Shown here: positions 1 through 7,203 of the stretch, piece after piece | Layout of the letters: each line of letters starts with the position of its first letter | Position numbering within the stretch: position 1 is the first letter of the stretch | Notes under the pieces: model-generated | The model's database searches: none | Told to the model about the DNA's origin: nothing | What the model saw: only the letters and a program-made list of their open reading frames with translations | Translations under genes and position numbers: made by a program | From: OFTM10 sp964196195 | GTDB lineage: Bacteria; Actinomycetota; Acidimicrobiia; Acidimicrobiales; Aldehydirespiratoraceae | Direction of reading: 5' to 3' | NCBI GenBank assembly: GCA_964196195.1 | Contig: CAXMSE010000078.1 | Coordinates: 1 to 43,612 of the forward strand | Length of the DNA: 43,612 bases

Positions 1-410
1 GACACCACGACACGCTCGGTGCCGTTGATGATGAACGTGCCCTTGTCGGTCATCATGGGGAAGTCGCCCATGAAGACGGTCTGTTCCTTGATCTCACCGG
101 TGTTGGAGTTCATGAACCGGGCGCGCACGAAGATCGGCGCGCTGTAGGTCATGTCCTTTTCCTTGCACTCCTCTACCGAGAACTTCGGCGGGGGGCGGAG
201 GTCTTCGTCGTCGGGATCGAACTCGAGCTCGAGCTGCAGCGTCTCGGTGAAGTCCTTGATCGGCGAGATGTCGCGGAAGGTCTGAGCCAGACCTTCATCG
301 AGAAGCCACTTGAAACTCTCCCGCTGAATCGCGATCAGATCAGGTAAGTCAAGCACCTCCTTCAAGTTGCCGAATGAGTACCGTTCGCGATGCGCAGCGC
401 GTGTGGTCAC
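1..410 (-). CDS. rpoB: RNA polymerase beta subunit, N-terminal part (cut by window edge)
   Basis: This is the first ~136 codons of the beta subunit of RNA polymerase. The translation gives a typical N-terminus: RYSFGNLKEVLDLPDLI, then SFKWLLDEGL, then FRDISPIKDF, then the lobe segment with MGDFPMMTDKGTFIINGTER. I place the start at a GTG (410) because a GGGAG ribosome site sits five bases upstream. An in-frame ATG at 458 would add 16 unconserved residues and has no clear ribosome site. The rest of the gene lies beyond the left edge. It is not contiguous with rplJL here: about 4 kb of signalling genes lie between, so it probably has its own promoter (see 633-661). Identity is certain; the start is probable. 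Confidence 0.95.
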   Translation of the reverse strand, partial: MTTRAAHRERYSFGNLKEVLDLPDLIAIQRESFKWLLDEGLAQTFRDISPIKDFTETLQLELEFDPDDEDLRPPPKFSVEECKEKDMTYSAPIFVRARFMNSNTGEIKEQTVFMGDFPMMTDKGTFIINGTERVVV

Positions 411-1019
411 TAAGACTCCCGAAGAATCGGTGGAAAGGGACGCCAAGCAGCCGCCCATGCGCGAGTAACCGCTCAGAAGTGAGTCGGGACACGCGCGCGG
501 ACGACCACGTTAGGCTTGCAGGCTACTGGCCGGCGCGTCCGAGGGCAACCCGAAGCGGCACCGCCCGGTTCGGCGGCGCCTGCATCACGGACCGCTGTTG
601 TCGGACTGACGACGCGGTCGAGATGATCGCGAAGAGTAGGGAACTCGGCTCCCGGGGTCAAGCAGCTCAACAGAGGCGAAACCCGTTTGTCACATGAGGC
701 GATGTGCTGGCCGGGGCGACCACAAGGGTTTGAAGCGGGCGGTCGCCCCGGTTGCACGCCGCTCGAGCAGGATCTGGAACATCCCTTGACCCCACCGAAG
801 GTGCTGTCGCGCTCGGAGCAGAGCCATATAGTAGGGCCCGATTTCCGGCCCCTTTTCTGGCAGTTGTGCATTCCACCACCGAAAGTGGTTGAATTGGCAT
901 GGGGCGACGAAGAACTTCCCGCCCTCAGGGACTTGGTTTGGATCGGCTGGTCGTTGAGTTGTCCTCCAGTTGTTCTGAGCTTGCTGGACAGGTCGTGATC
1001 GGCCGTCGGGAGGACTCAA
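411..1019. other. 609-base divergent intergenic spacer, no gene recognised
   Basis: This spacer separates rpoB (leftward) from a response regulator (rightward). Several short open frames cross it on both strands, but none resembles a known protein or has a good ribosome site, so I treat them as chance. It contains the candidate rpoB promoter at 633-661. Just before the regulator is a strong ribosome site, GGGAGGA, at about 1008-1014. A TATAGT hexamer at 827-832 could be a rightward -10 element, but no convincing -35 accompanies it. Confidence 0.6.
633..661 (-). promoter_or_regulatory. Candidate sigma-70-type promoter for rpoB
   Basis: Read on the minus strand there is TTGACC (661-656), a 17-base spacer and TACTCT (638-633). 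This is a good match to housekeeping actinobacterial promoter spacing. Transcription would begin near 626 and give an rpoB leader of roughly 215 nucleotides. It is the best promoter-like signal in the spacer, and rpoB needs its own promoter because the upstream gene is on the opposite strand. The assignment is by pattern only. Confidence 0.45.
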
Positions 1020-1754
1020 ATGGCATCGGGCGGTGTCGCAACCATCGATAGGACCACCACCACCACGCGCGTCGTCGTTGTCGACGACGACGACGACGTC
1101 CGCGAAACGATCGCCTGGCGTCTCGATCAGGCCGGATGCGCGGTGTTCTCCGCGTCCGACGGCGACGAAGCGATCGAACTCCTCGGCTCCACCTATCCCG
1201 ACGTCGTGGTGATCGACCTCGTTCTCCCGGGCCGCAGCGGGCTCGACGTGCTGAGGGCGGCCACCGCCCTCGAATCCGATCCGATCATCATTGTCGTGAG
1301 CGGCCGTTCAGACGAAACCGATCGGATCGTGGCCCTCGAAATGGGAGCGGACGACTTCGTCGTCAAGCCCTTCTCGCCTCGCGAGCTCGTGGCTCGTGTC
1401 AACAGCTTCCAGCGCCGCCGGCTCGCCGGCACCACCGATGCCCCGACCGACTCGGCGATCCGGTTCGATGGTCTTCTCATCGATCTCGACCGCAGGGAGG
1501 CTCTCGTCCGTGGACGATCCGTGCGCCTCACAGTCCGCGAGTTCGAGCTCCTCGTCTTCCTTGCTCGCTCGCCGGGCCGGGTTTATTCCCGCGAAGAGCT
1601 CCTGCGCGAAGTGTGGGAGTCGAACAGCCAATGGCAAGCCGGCGCAACCGTCACCGAACACGTGCGACGACTCCGCCTCAAGCTCGAGGACGACCCGGGC
1701 AAGCCGCGCTGGATCCTCAATGTGCGGGGCCACGGCTACGTGTTCGAGGCCTGA
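1020..1754 (+). CDS. OmpR/PhoB-family response regulator
   Basis: This 244-residue DNA-binding response regulator has an N-terminal receiver domain (about residues 17-130). The acidic cluster VVDDDDD, the probable phospho-acceptor Asp66 (VVVID), Ser94 and Lys116 (VVKPF) are all visible. A winged-helix domain follows (about 150-242) with the typical ending WILNVRGHGYVFEA. It would regulate transcription after phosphorylation by a sensor kinase. The ATG is preceded by GGGAGGA, seven to twelve bases upstream. The gene converges on a hybrid histidine kinase only 25 bases away, which is a plausible but unproven partner. A low-complexity Thr run (residues 12-16) precedes the receiver domain. Confidence 0.9.
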   Translation: MASGGVATIDRTTTTTRVVVVDDDDDVRETIAWRLDQAGCAVFSASDGDEAIELLGSTYPDVVVIDLVLPGRSGLDVLRAATALESDPIIIVVSGRSDETDRIVALEMGADDFVVKPFSPRELVARVNSFQRRRLAGTTDAPTDSAIRFDGLLIDLDRREALVRGRSVRLTVREFELLVFLARSPGRVYSREELLREVWESNSQWQAGATVTEHVRRLRLKLEDDPGKPRWILNVRGHGYVFEA

Positions 1755-1779
1755 AGTCTTCGAGCCCCGGCACCCCCGC

Positions 1780-3309
1780 CTAGTCGAGGGCGCCGCGAAC
1801 TCGAGCAAGCAGCTGGGTGCGGCCAAACGGCTTCGGCAAGAGGTCGGCCCCCTCGGGAAGATGCTCATGGGGGCGCGAGCCCGGCTCATAGGCGCTCACG
1901 AACAAGAACGGTGTATCGATTCCCCGTCGTCGGGCCTCCTGAAACAGCTCAGGGCCTGTGCATTTCGGCATGACCACATCCGACACGATCAGATCGACGC
2001 CACCGAGCTCAGAAAGCGCATGCAGCGCCACCAACCCGTCGGGAACATCGTGCACGGAGTATCCGAATGTCTCCAGGATCCACACCAGCTGATCACGCAC
2101 CACGGGATCGTCCTCCGCCACCAGGATCGATTCATCACCGAAGAACCGCTCCGGACGCACATCGGCTGATTCTGTGCGGCTGACGGGCGCTAGGCCATCG
2201 ACGATCGGAAGATCGACCTCCACCACCGTGCCCGCACCCGGCCGGCTCTGGACCTTCACCGTGCCGCCGACCTCCTCGACGATCGTCTGCACCATGTAGA
2301 GGCCGAGCCCCGAACCCCCATCTTCGGGTCTGGTGGTGAAGAACGGCTCGAACGCCCTGGCCTTGGTGGCTTCGTCCATTCCCACACCGGTGTCTGTCAC
2401 GGTGAGACGCGCGATGTCTCCCTCGAGACCGGACCGAACCGATATCTCTCCGGCATCGGGGATCGCGTCGTTGGCGTTCATTGCAAGGTTGAGCAGGACC
2501 TGAGTGATCCGCGACTTGCTCAACGGCACCAGCATCTCATCCGCGGAGATGACCACCTCAGTGTCCACATGAGGACCGGCGAGCATGTCGACGATGGCGC
2601 GTTCGTCTCGCAGGGCCGCGCCGAGATCGCACCGATCCTCCTCATCTGAGAAACTCACCGTGCTCGACAACGCGGCCAACAATTCCGACGCACCATCGAC
2701 CTGCTCCCTGATCCTCGTGGCAGGCCCGACAATCGCCGTATCGACCGTGGAGTCCTCGATGCGCTCGGCGAGACTCAAGATCGCGGTCATCGAGTTGCGG
2801 AAGTTGTGAGCGACACCGGCCGAGAGTCGGCCATTGGTGGCGAGGCGCTGAGCGAGCACCAACTGTTCCTTCAACTCGATCTGGCTCATGCGGTGCAGGT
2901 GACGAAGGCGTTGCTGGTGGGCCTCGACCTCGGCAAAGAGGCGCCCGACGATCCTCACCGCGAAGAACACGCTCGCGAGCATCGCCACCATGATCGGAAG
3001 CTCGTAGAGCTCATCGGTGTCGACCAGCTCGTCTTCGACCGCGATGCTCACCGCGAGGGTGGTCACCACCATTCCCGGCAGCACCCTCACCAGAAACGGG
3101 CGGGTCGGGTGGATGAAAGCAATGACCGTCATGGCCGCGAAAGCCAGGTGGTACGACAACACCAGTTGCACACCCATCAGGGCCAACACCAGGGTGACGA
3201 CGAGGGTCACGTCGAGCGCGATCATCATCACGCGGCCCTTCCAGCCCTCCACGTTCAGTGGTGGCCGCTCAGGCTCGACCGGCGCGAGGTCGGCGGGAAG
3301 ATCAGTCAT
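1780..3309 (-). CDS. Membrane hybrid sensor histidine kinase with C-terminal receiver
   Basis: This 509-residue protein has about four membrane segments (roughly residues 28-51, 53-66, 72-91 and 103-125) and a short helical linker. A histidine-phosphotransfer helix follows with AHNFRN (His168). The ATPase domain has the N box NLAMNANDAI, GVGMD, and the G box GGSGLGLYMV. The C-terminal receiver (about 390-509) has an acidic pocket EDD, the phospho-acceptor in IVSDVVMP, and LPKPFG. It has no extracytoplasmic sensor domain, so the signal may be sensed in the membrane. The gene lies 54 bases downstream of a tyrosine-phosphatase-like gene on the same strand, probably one transcript. It converges with an OmpR-type regulator. 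The cytoplasmic receiver suggests a phosphorelay or self-control. Confidence 0.9.
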   Translation of the reverse strand: MTDLPADLAPVEPERPPLNVEGWKGRVMMIALDVTLVVTLVLALMGVQLVLSYHLAFAAMTVIAFIHPTRPFLVRVLPGMVVTTLAVSIAVEDELVDTDELYELPIMVAMLASVFFAVRIVGRLFAEVEAHQQRLRHLHRMSQIELKEQLVLAQRLATNGRLSAGVAHNFRNSMTAILSLAERIEDSTVDTAIVGPATRIREQVDGASELLAALSSTVSFSDEEDRCDLGAALRDERAIVDMLAGPHVDTEVVISADEMLVPLSKSRITQVLLNLAMNANDAIPDAGEISVRSGLEGDIARLTVTDTGVGMDEATKARAFEPFFTTRPEDGGSGLGLYMVQTIVEEVGGTVKVQSRPGAGTVVEVDLPIVDGLAPVSRTESADVRPERFFGDESILVAEDDPVVRDQLVWILETFGYSVHDVPDGLVALHALSELGGVDLIVSDVVMPKCTGPELFQEARRRGIDTPFLFVSAYEPGSRPHEHLPEGADLLPKPFGRTQLLARVRGALD

Positions 3310-3363
3310 CGATCGTCATGCTTGCACGCTCGACCTGCCGCTGTTGCCCCAGGAGCCACAAGA

Positions 3364-4344
3364 TCAAGAGCCGAAGCGGAGAATGGCTCGAGCGGCGGCA
3401 GCAGTTGAATCGTCGACCCCGATCGCCCGCACATACGAGTCGTGGGTGCCCCATCGCTCGCGCAGGCCATCGAGTGTGAGCTTCATCACGAGGCGATCCG
3501 ACCCCCACATTGCGGCATAATTCGCGGGGTCGTAGCCCGCGGCAGTGATGTGTTGGGCAAACTGACTTGGTTCGGCCTTGCTGCGGTAGTGGCTCGAGAT
3601 CTCGTAGTCGTCGAGCAGGTGTGGGTCGACCACTCCGACAACGCCGAGAAGAACCATCGCCATCACCCCCGTACGGTCCTTGCCGGCAGTGCAATGGAAA
3701 ACGAGCCTACCGCCGCGGGCTACCGCGGTGATCACCTCGGCGATGTGGTCGCCGAAACCCTCCAACATGCGGACATAGCCGCCGGCCATGTCGGCCTGAT
3801 CGAGCTTGGGAAGGTCGCCGTCGATTATCCGTTGAAACATCGACCGGTGCTGGGCGACATCACTCGACATCGGTAACGAGACGTATCTCACACCGTCGGG
3901 GAGACGGTCTGGAGCCAGCTCGATCTCGGCCACCGATCGGAGATCGAAGACGGTGGCGACTCGGAGCTCATCGAGGCGAACATGATCAGCATCGCTCAGA
4001 GCATCGAGGCGATCGCTACGAAACACCTGACCCCAACGGCTCTGGCCTCCTTCGATGAGCGCGTAGCCGCCCAGGTCACGAAAGTTCTCGGGGCCGTCCA
4101 TCTCCACCTGGCGCTGGGCAGCCACGGTGAATCCTTCGCCGGCATCGAAGAGATGGATGTACTGCCTGCGCTCGGTGCGCTCCACCACGGCCCGGCCCGG
4201 GCCTTGCGGACCACGCACATCGGTGCCGGCATCGTCGGGATCGTTCGACACGAACACCGACATCTGATCCGATCCGCCCCGCCACGTAACCACAAGCTCG
4301 TGGGCCACGGGCCAGACATTCACGTGTGAGATCGGGTCGGACAC
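3364..4344 (-). CDS. Protein-tyrosine-phosphatase-like protein
   Basis: This 326-residue protein has two parts. Residues ~5-80 look like a small beta-sandwich domain of unknown role. From ~85 on it matches the bacterial tyrosine/lipid phosphatase family related to mycobacterial PtpB: ENFRDLGGY, a substrate-pocket region FRSDRL, FDLRS, and the signature loop HCTAGKDRTG with nucleophile Cys218 and Arg224. The Lys inside the loop is typical of triple-specificity enzymes acting on phosphotyrosine and phosphoinositides. No signal peptide is evident. The start is a GTG (4344). It lies 90 bases downstream of rplL and upstream of the kinase gene. The substrate is unknown. Confidence 0.85.
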   Translation of the reverse strand: MSDPISHVNVWPVAHELVVTWRGGSDQMSVFVSNDPDDAGTDVRGPQGPGRAVVERTERRQYIHLFDAGEGFTVAAQRQVEMDGPENFRDLGGYALIEGGQSRWGQVFRSDRLDALSDADHVRLDELRVATVFDLRSVAEIELAPDRLPDGVRYVSLPMSSDVAQHRSMFQRIIDGDLPKLDQADMAGGYVRMLEGFGDHIAEVITAVARGGRLVFHCTAGKDRTGVMAMVLLGVVGVVDPHLLDDYEISSHYRSKAEPSQFAQHITAAGYDPANYAAMWGSDRLVMKLTLDGLRERWGTHDSYVRAIGVDDSTAAAARAILRFGS

Positions 4345-4434
4345 GCGAGCACCCTACAGGGGGCCACGAACGGGTCGGGACGCGAAACGGCACCGACCCT
4401 CGGGCCGGCGCCGTTCACTCAGTTTCGTGAAGGT

Positions 4435-4806
4435 CTACTGAAGTTCGACGCTGCCACCGGCGGCCTCGAGGGCCTCCTTGGCCTTCTCCGCGTCGTCCTT
4501 CGAGGCGCCCTCGATGATGGGCTTCGGGGCGCTGTCTACCAGCTCCTTGGCCTCCTTCAGGCCGAGGGACGTGAGACCACGAACCTCCTTGATGACCTGA
4601 ATCTTCTTCTCACCAGCGCTGATGAGAACGACATCGAACGAGTCCTTCTCCTCAACCTCAGCGTCGCCACCCGCGGGGGCAGCGGCAACGGCCACGGGGG
4701 CCGCAGCGGTGACGCCGAACTTCTCTTCGAAGTCCGACAGCAGTTCACTCAGCTCGAGCACGGTCATTGAACCGATTGAGTCGAGAATTTCTTCCTTGGT
4801 CGCCAT
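4435..4806 (-). CDS. rplL: 50S ribosomal protein L7/L12
   Basis: This 123-residue stalk protein has the expected length. The N-terminal dimerisation part (ILDSIGSMTVLELSELL), an Ala/Pro-rich hinge (residues ~33-50) and the C-terminal factor-binding domain (KIQVIKEVRGLTSLGLKEAK, LVDSAPK) are all present. It binds L10 in the ribosomal stalk and recruits translation GTPases. It starts two bases after the L10 stop, so the two are translationally linked, and probably controlled by the L10 leader upstream of rplJ. Unlike the classic arrangement, rpoB does not follow. Confidence 0.98.
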   Translation of the reverse strand: MATKEEILDSIGSMTVLELSELLSDFEEKFGVTAAAPVAVAAAPAGGDAEVEEKDSFDVVLISAGEKKIQVIKEVRGLTSLGLKEAKELVDSAPKPIIEGASKDDAEKAKEALEAAGGSVELQ

Positions 4807-4808
4807 GT

Positions 4809-5606
4809 TCAGGCCTCCTCTTCAGTTTCGCCGGCGTCGCCGGGCTCGGCGTCGGCGTCGTCTGACGCGTCGGCGGTGTCTTCTTCAGTCGCCTCGGCGG
4901 GTGCCTCAGCCGGAGTTTCCTCAGCCTCGGCGGGTGCCTCAACCGGAGTTTCCTCAGCCTCGGCAGGTGCCTCAACCGGAGTTTCTTCAGCCTCGGCAGG
5001 TGCCTCAACCGGAGTTTCTTCAGCAGCCTCTTGCACTGCTTCCTCAGCGACGGCAGGAGCATCGCCCCCACCACCCTTCTCGATGAGCGCCTGCAGTCCG
5101 TACGCAAAATCGCGGGGAACCGCAGCCAGCAGCCCGGCCATCTTCGCCATCGGGGCCTGGAAGGCACCGGCGAGTTGGGCAAGCAGGACATCGCGGGACG
5201 GAAGCTCTGCGAGTGCTTCGAGATCCTCGGTGCTGAGCAACTTGTCGTCGAACACACCACCCTTGATCACGAGCGCATCGTTGCCCTTGGCAAAGTCCTT
5301 CAGGGCTTTGGCCACAGCGGCCGCGTCTCCGGGCGACCCATCGGCCCTCGGTGCTACGAAAGCAATAGCCGTCGGGCCCACGAGTAGATCGTCGATCTCC
5401 AAACCAACATCGCGCGCCGCTAGGCGCACGAGCGTGTTCTTGTAGATCTTGTACTCGCCACCGGCCTCACGCAGCGCCTTGCGCAACTCCGCAATGGCAG
5501 GAACATCGAGTCCTCGGTATTCGGTGAGTACTACGCCATCGGCGTCGTCGAACTTGGTTCGAACCTCGTCGACCACCGCAACCTTGTCTGGTCTTGGGTC
5601 TCCCAT
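4809..5606 (-). CDS. rplJ: 50S ribosomal protein L10 with long acidic C-terminal tail
   Basis: This is the stalk-base protein that anchors L7/L12 dimers to 23S rRNA. The first ~177 residues are a normal L10 (VVLTEYRGLDVPAI, YKIYKNTLVRLA, FAYGLQALIEK). The remaining ~88 residues form an acidic Glu/Ala/Pro tail, much longer than in most bacteria. It contains an 11-residue unit repeated four times, encoded by 33-base tandem repeats at 4891-5022. The extra length makes 265 residues against about 165-180 in typical L10. It lies upstream of rplL with a two-base gap and follows a leader RNA. Confidence 0.97.
   Translation of the reverse strand: MGDPRPDKVAVVDEVRTKFDDADGVVLTEYRGLDVPAIAELRKALREAGGEYKIYKNTLVRLAARDVGLEIDDLLVGPTAIAFVAPRADGSPGDAAAVAKALKDFAKGNDALVIKGGVFDDKLLSTEDLEALAELPSRDVLLAQLAGAFQAPMAKMAGLLAAVPRDFAYGLQALIEKGGGGDAPAVAEEAVQEAAEETPVEAPAEAEETPVEAPAEAEETPVEAPAEAEETPAEAPAEATEEDTADASDDADAEPGDAGETEEEA
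4891..5022. repeat. Four 33-base tandem repeats inside rplJ
   Basis: Four in-frame copies (4891-4923, 4924-4956, 4957-4989, 4990-5022) differ from one another at only a few positions. Read on the coding strand they encode the 11-residue unit EETPVEAPAEA, with one copy carrying PAEAP. The near identity of the DNA, including third codon positions, points to recent expansion by slippage. Copy number probably varies between strains. Confidence 0.95.
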
Positions 5607-5726
5607 CTCACCTCCTTGTTCGTTTGATTGTCTGTCGTGTCGTGTTTCTCAATCGCCCCGAAAACCGAGGGCGGGCGCCCCCCGAATCGGTGGACGCCCA
5701 TCGGATCCACGCCATGGGGCGTGGTG

Positions 5727-5806
5727 ACCAGGGACTCCTCCTACTCCGGCGGGCCAGGGCCCATTGGTGCTCTCGACGAGCGCACCGGAGGTCTTCGGTG
5801 AGCAGA
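5727..5806 (-). promoter_or_regulatory. Ribosomal protein L10 leader RNA
   Basis: On the minus strand, between rplA and rplJ, there is CCGAAGACCTCCGGTGC (about 5799-5783). It is followed downstream by GCCGGAGTAGGAGGAGTCC (about 5751-5733). The CUCCGG and CCGGAG arms pair, and the CGAAGAC element is the hallmark I know from L10 leaders, where excess L10-L7/L12 complex binds and represses rplJL. Position, orientation and the signature agree. A covariance-model match was not computed. The sequence between here and rplJ (5607-5726) has no gene. Confidence 0.72.
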
Positions 5807-5857
5807 GATCTTCAGTTGTGGGACGAAGGTTAGCGGCCTGCCCCGCGAATCGGCTCG

Positions 5858-6553
5858 TCAGTCGAGGGTGACCTGGGTGGGGTCGATGCGAACACCGGGT
5901 CCCATGGTGGTGGAGACCACGACCTTCTTGACGTACTTACCCTTGGCCGAAGCCGGCCTCACTCGCTCGATCTCGCCGATGAGGGCACGCAGGTTGATGA
6001 GCAGGGCGTCTTCGTCGAACGAAGCCTTACCGATGGGCACGTGCACGTTGGCGAAACGGTCGGTGCGGTACTCGACCATGCCGCCCTTGAACTCCTCGAT
6101 CGCCTTCACGACGTCGGGGGTGACGGTGCCGGTCTTGGGGTTGGGCATCAGGCCACGGGGACCGAGAACCCGACCGAGCTTGCCGACGACCGGCATCATG
6201 TCGGGAGTGGCGATGGCGACATCGAAGTCGGTCATGCCCTTCTCGACCTCGGCAGCAAGATCATCGTCGCCGACATACTCCGCTCCTGCCTCGCGGGCTG
6301 CGGTGGCCGCCTCGCCCTGAGCGAACACGGCGACTCGCACGTCCTTACCGGTGCCCGAGGGCAGCGAGATCGTGCCGCGCACCATCTGCTCGGCCTTGCG
6401 GGGATCAACGCCCAACCGGATCACGATGTCGACGGTCTCGTCGAACTTCTTCGTGCCCAGCGACTTCACGATGGCGACCGCCTCGGCATCGCTGTGGAGC
6501 CGATCGCGGTCGTACTTCTTGGAGTTGTCGTTGTACTGCTTGCTCTTCGCCAT
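5858..6553 (-). CDS. rplA: 50S ribosomal protein L1
   Basis: This is a 231-residue protein of the normal L1 size. Diagnostic segments are KFDETVDIVIRLGVDPRKA, VRGTISLPSGTGK, MPVVGKLGRVLGPRGLMPNPKTGT and a conserved end SSTMGPGVRID-like (STTMGPGVRIDPTQV). It binds 23S rRNA at the L1 stalk and helps release deacylated tRNA. It lies downstream of rplK and is followed by the L10 leader region, as in most bacteria. Confidence 0.98.
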   Translation of the reverse strand: MAKSKQYNDNSKKYDRDRLHSDAEAVAIVKSLGTKKFDETVDIVIRLGVDPRKAEQMVRGTISLPSGTGKDVRVAVFAQGEAATAAREAGAEYVGDDDLAAEVEKGMTDFDVAIATPDMMPVVGKLGRVLGPRGLMPNPKTGTVTPDVVKAIEEFKGGMVEYRTDRFANVHVPIGKASFDEDALLINLRALIGEIERVRPASAKGKYVKKVVVSTTMGPGVRIDPTQVTLD

Positions 6554-6622
6554 GTCTGGCTCCCTCTGTGTTACAGCCGCTCGGCGAGGTTTTCCGAGGC
6601 GAGCTGTGGTTCGAATTGTATG

Positions 6623-6686
6623 ACTGGATCTCCGGGTCTCGGGACTAGCCCTCGACTGGATCTTCGGGTCTCGGGACTAGCCCTCG
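6623..6686. repeat. 32-base tandem duplication spanning the rplK stop codon
   Basis: Two adjacent 32-base copies (6623-6654 and 6655-6686) differ at one base (tctccggg versus tcttcggg). The copy at 6655-6686 contains the last codons and stop of rplK. The other lies just downstream, so the last codons and TAG are repeated out of use. The duplication lies in the short rplK-rplA spacer. Confidence 0.95.
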
Positions 6687-7105
6687 ACTGTGATCCCCAT
6701 CGACCGGGCGGTGCCCGCAACCTGGAGCTTGGCACCCTCCATGTCGATCGCGTTGAGGTCGGGCATCTTGATCTCGGCGATCTCGGAGACCTGGGCATCG
6801 GTGATGGATCCCGCAACCTCACGACCAGGCTCGTTGGCGGCCTTGTCGAGCCCGGCAGCCTGACGAATCAGGAAGGGGGTGGGCGGGGTCTTGAGAATGA
6901 ACGAGAACGAACGATCCTCGTAGACGGTGATCTCGACGGGCACGATCTGGCCGCGCTTGTCTTCGGTCCTCGCGTTGTAGTCCTTGCAGAAGTCCATGAT
7001 CGCGACACCATGGGGACCGAGCGCGGTACCGACCGGCGGTGCCGGCGAGGCCTGCCCCGCGGGGATCTGGATCTTGACGATTGCAGCGACCTGTTTCTTG
7101 GCCAT
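6677..7105 (-). CDS. rplK: 50S ribosomal protein L11
   Basis: This 142-residue protein begins MAKKQVAAIVKIQIPAGQA. It carries the family signatures PAPPVGTALGPHGV, FILKTPPTPFLI and a C-terminal RNA-binding domain ending GTARSMGITVEG. It forms the GTPase-associated centre with 23S rRNA. The true start is the ATG at 7105; longer open frames read back into nusG and are artefacts. The 3' end lies inside a 32-base tandem duplication. It sits between nusG and rplA as in most bacteria. Confidence 0.98.
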   Translation of the reverse strand: MAKKQVAAIVKIQIPAGQASPAPPVGTALGPHGVAIMDFCKDYNARTEDKRGQIVPVEITVYEDRSFSFILKTPPTPFLIRQAAGLDKAANEPGREVAGSITDAQVSEIAEIKMPDLNAIDMEGAKLQVAGTARSMGITVEG

Positions 7106-7203
7106 GAGAATGCTTCCTACCGAGCGCGGACGAGCCGCGGAAAAAGGGGACAGAGCAGTGTGGCTGGGCACACGCCGCGCGACAACCCGCGCGGAAATTT
7201 CGA

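Noticed and set aside
690..1019. Open frames of ~75-130 codons on both strands in the rpoB upstream spacer
   Set aside because: No recognised motifs, weak or absent ribosome sites, and mutually overlapping frames; expected by chance in GC-rich DNA.
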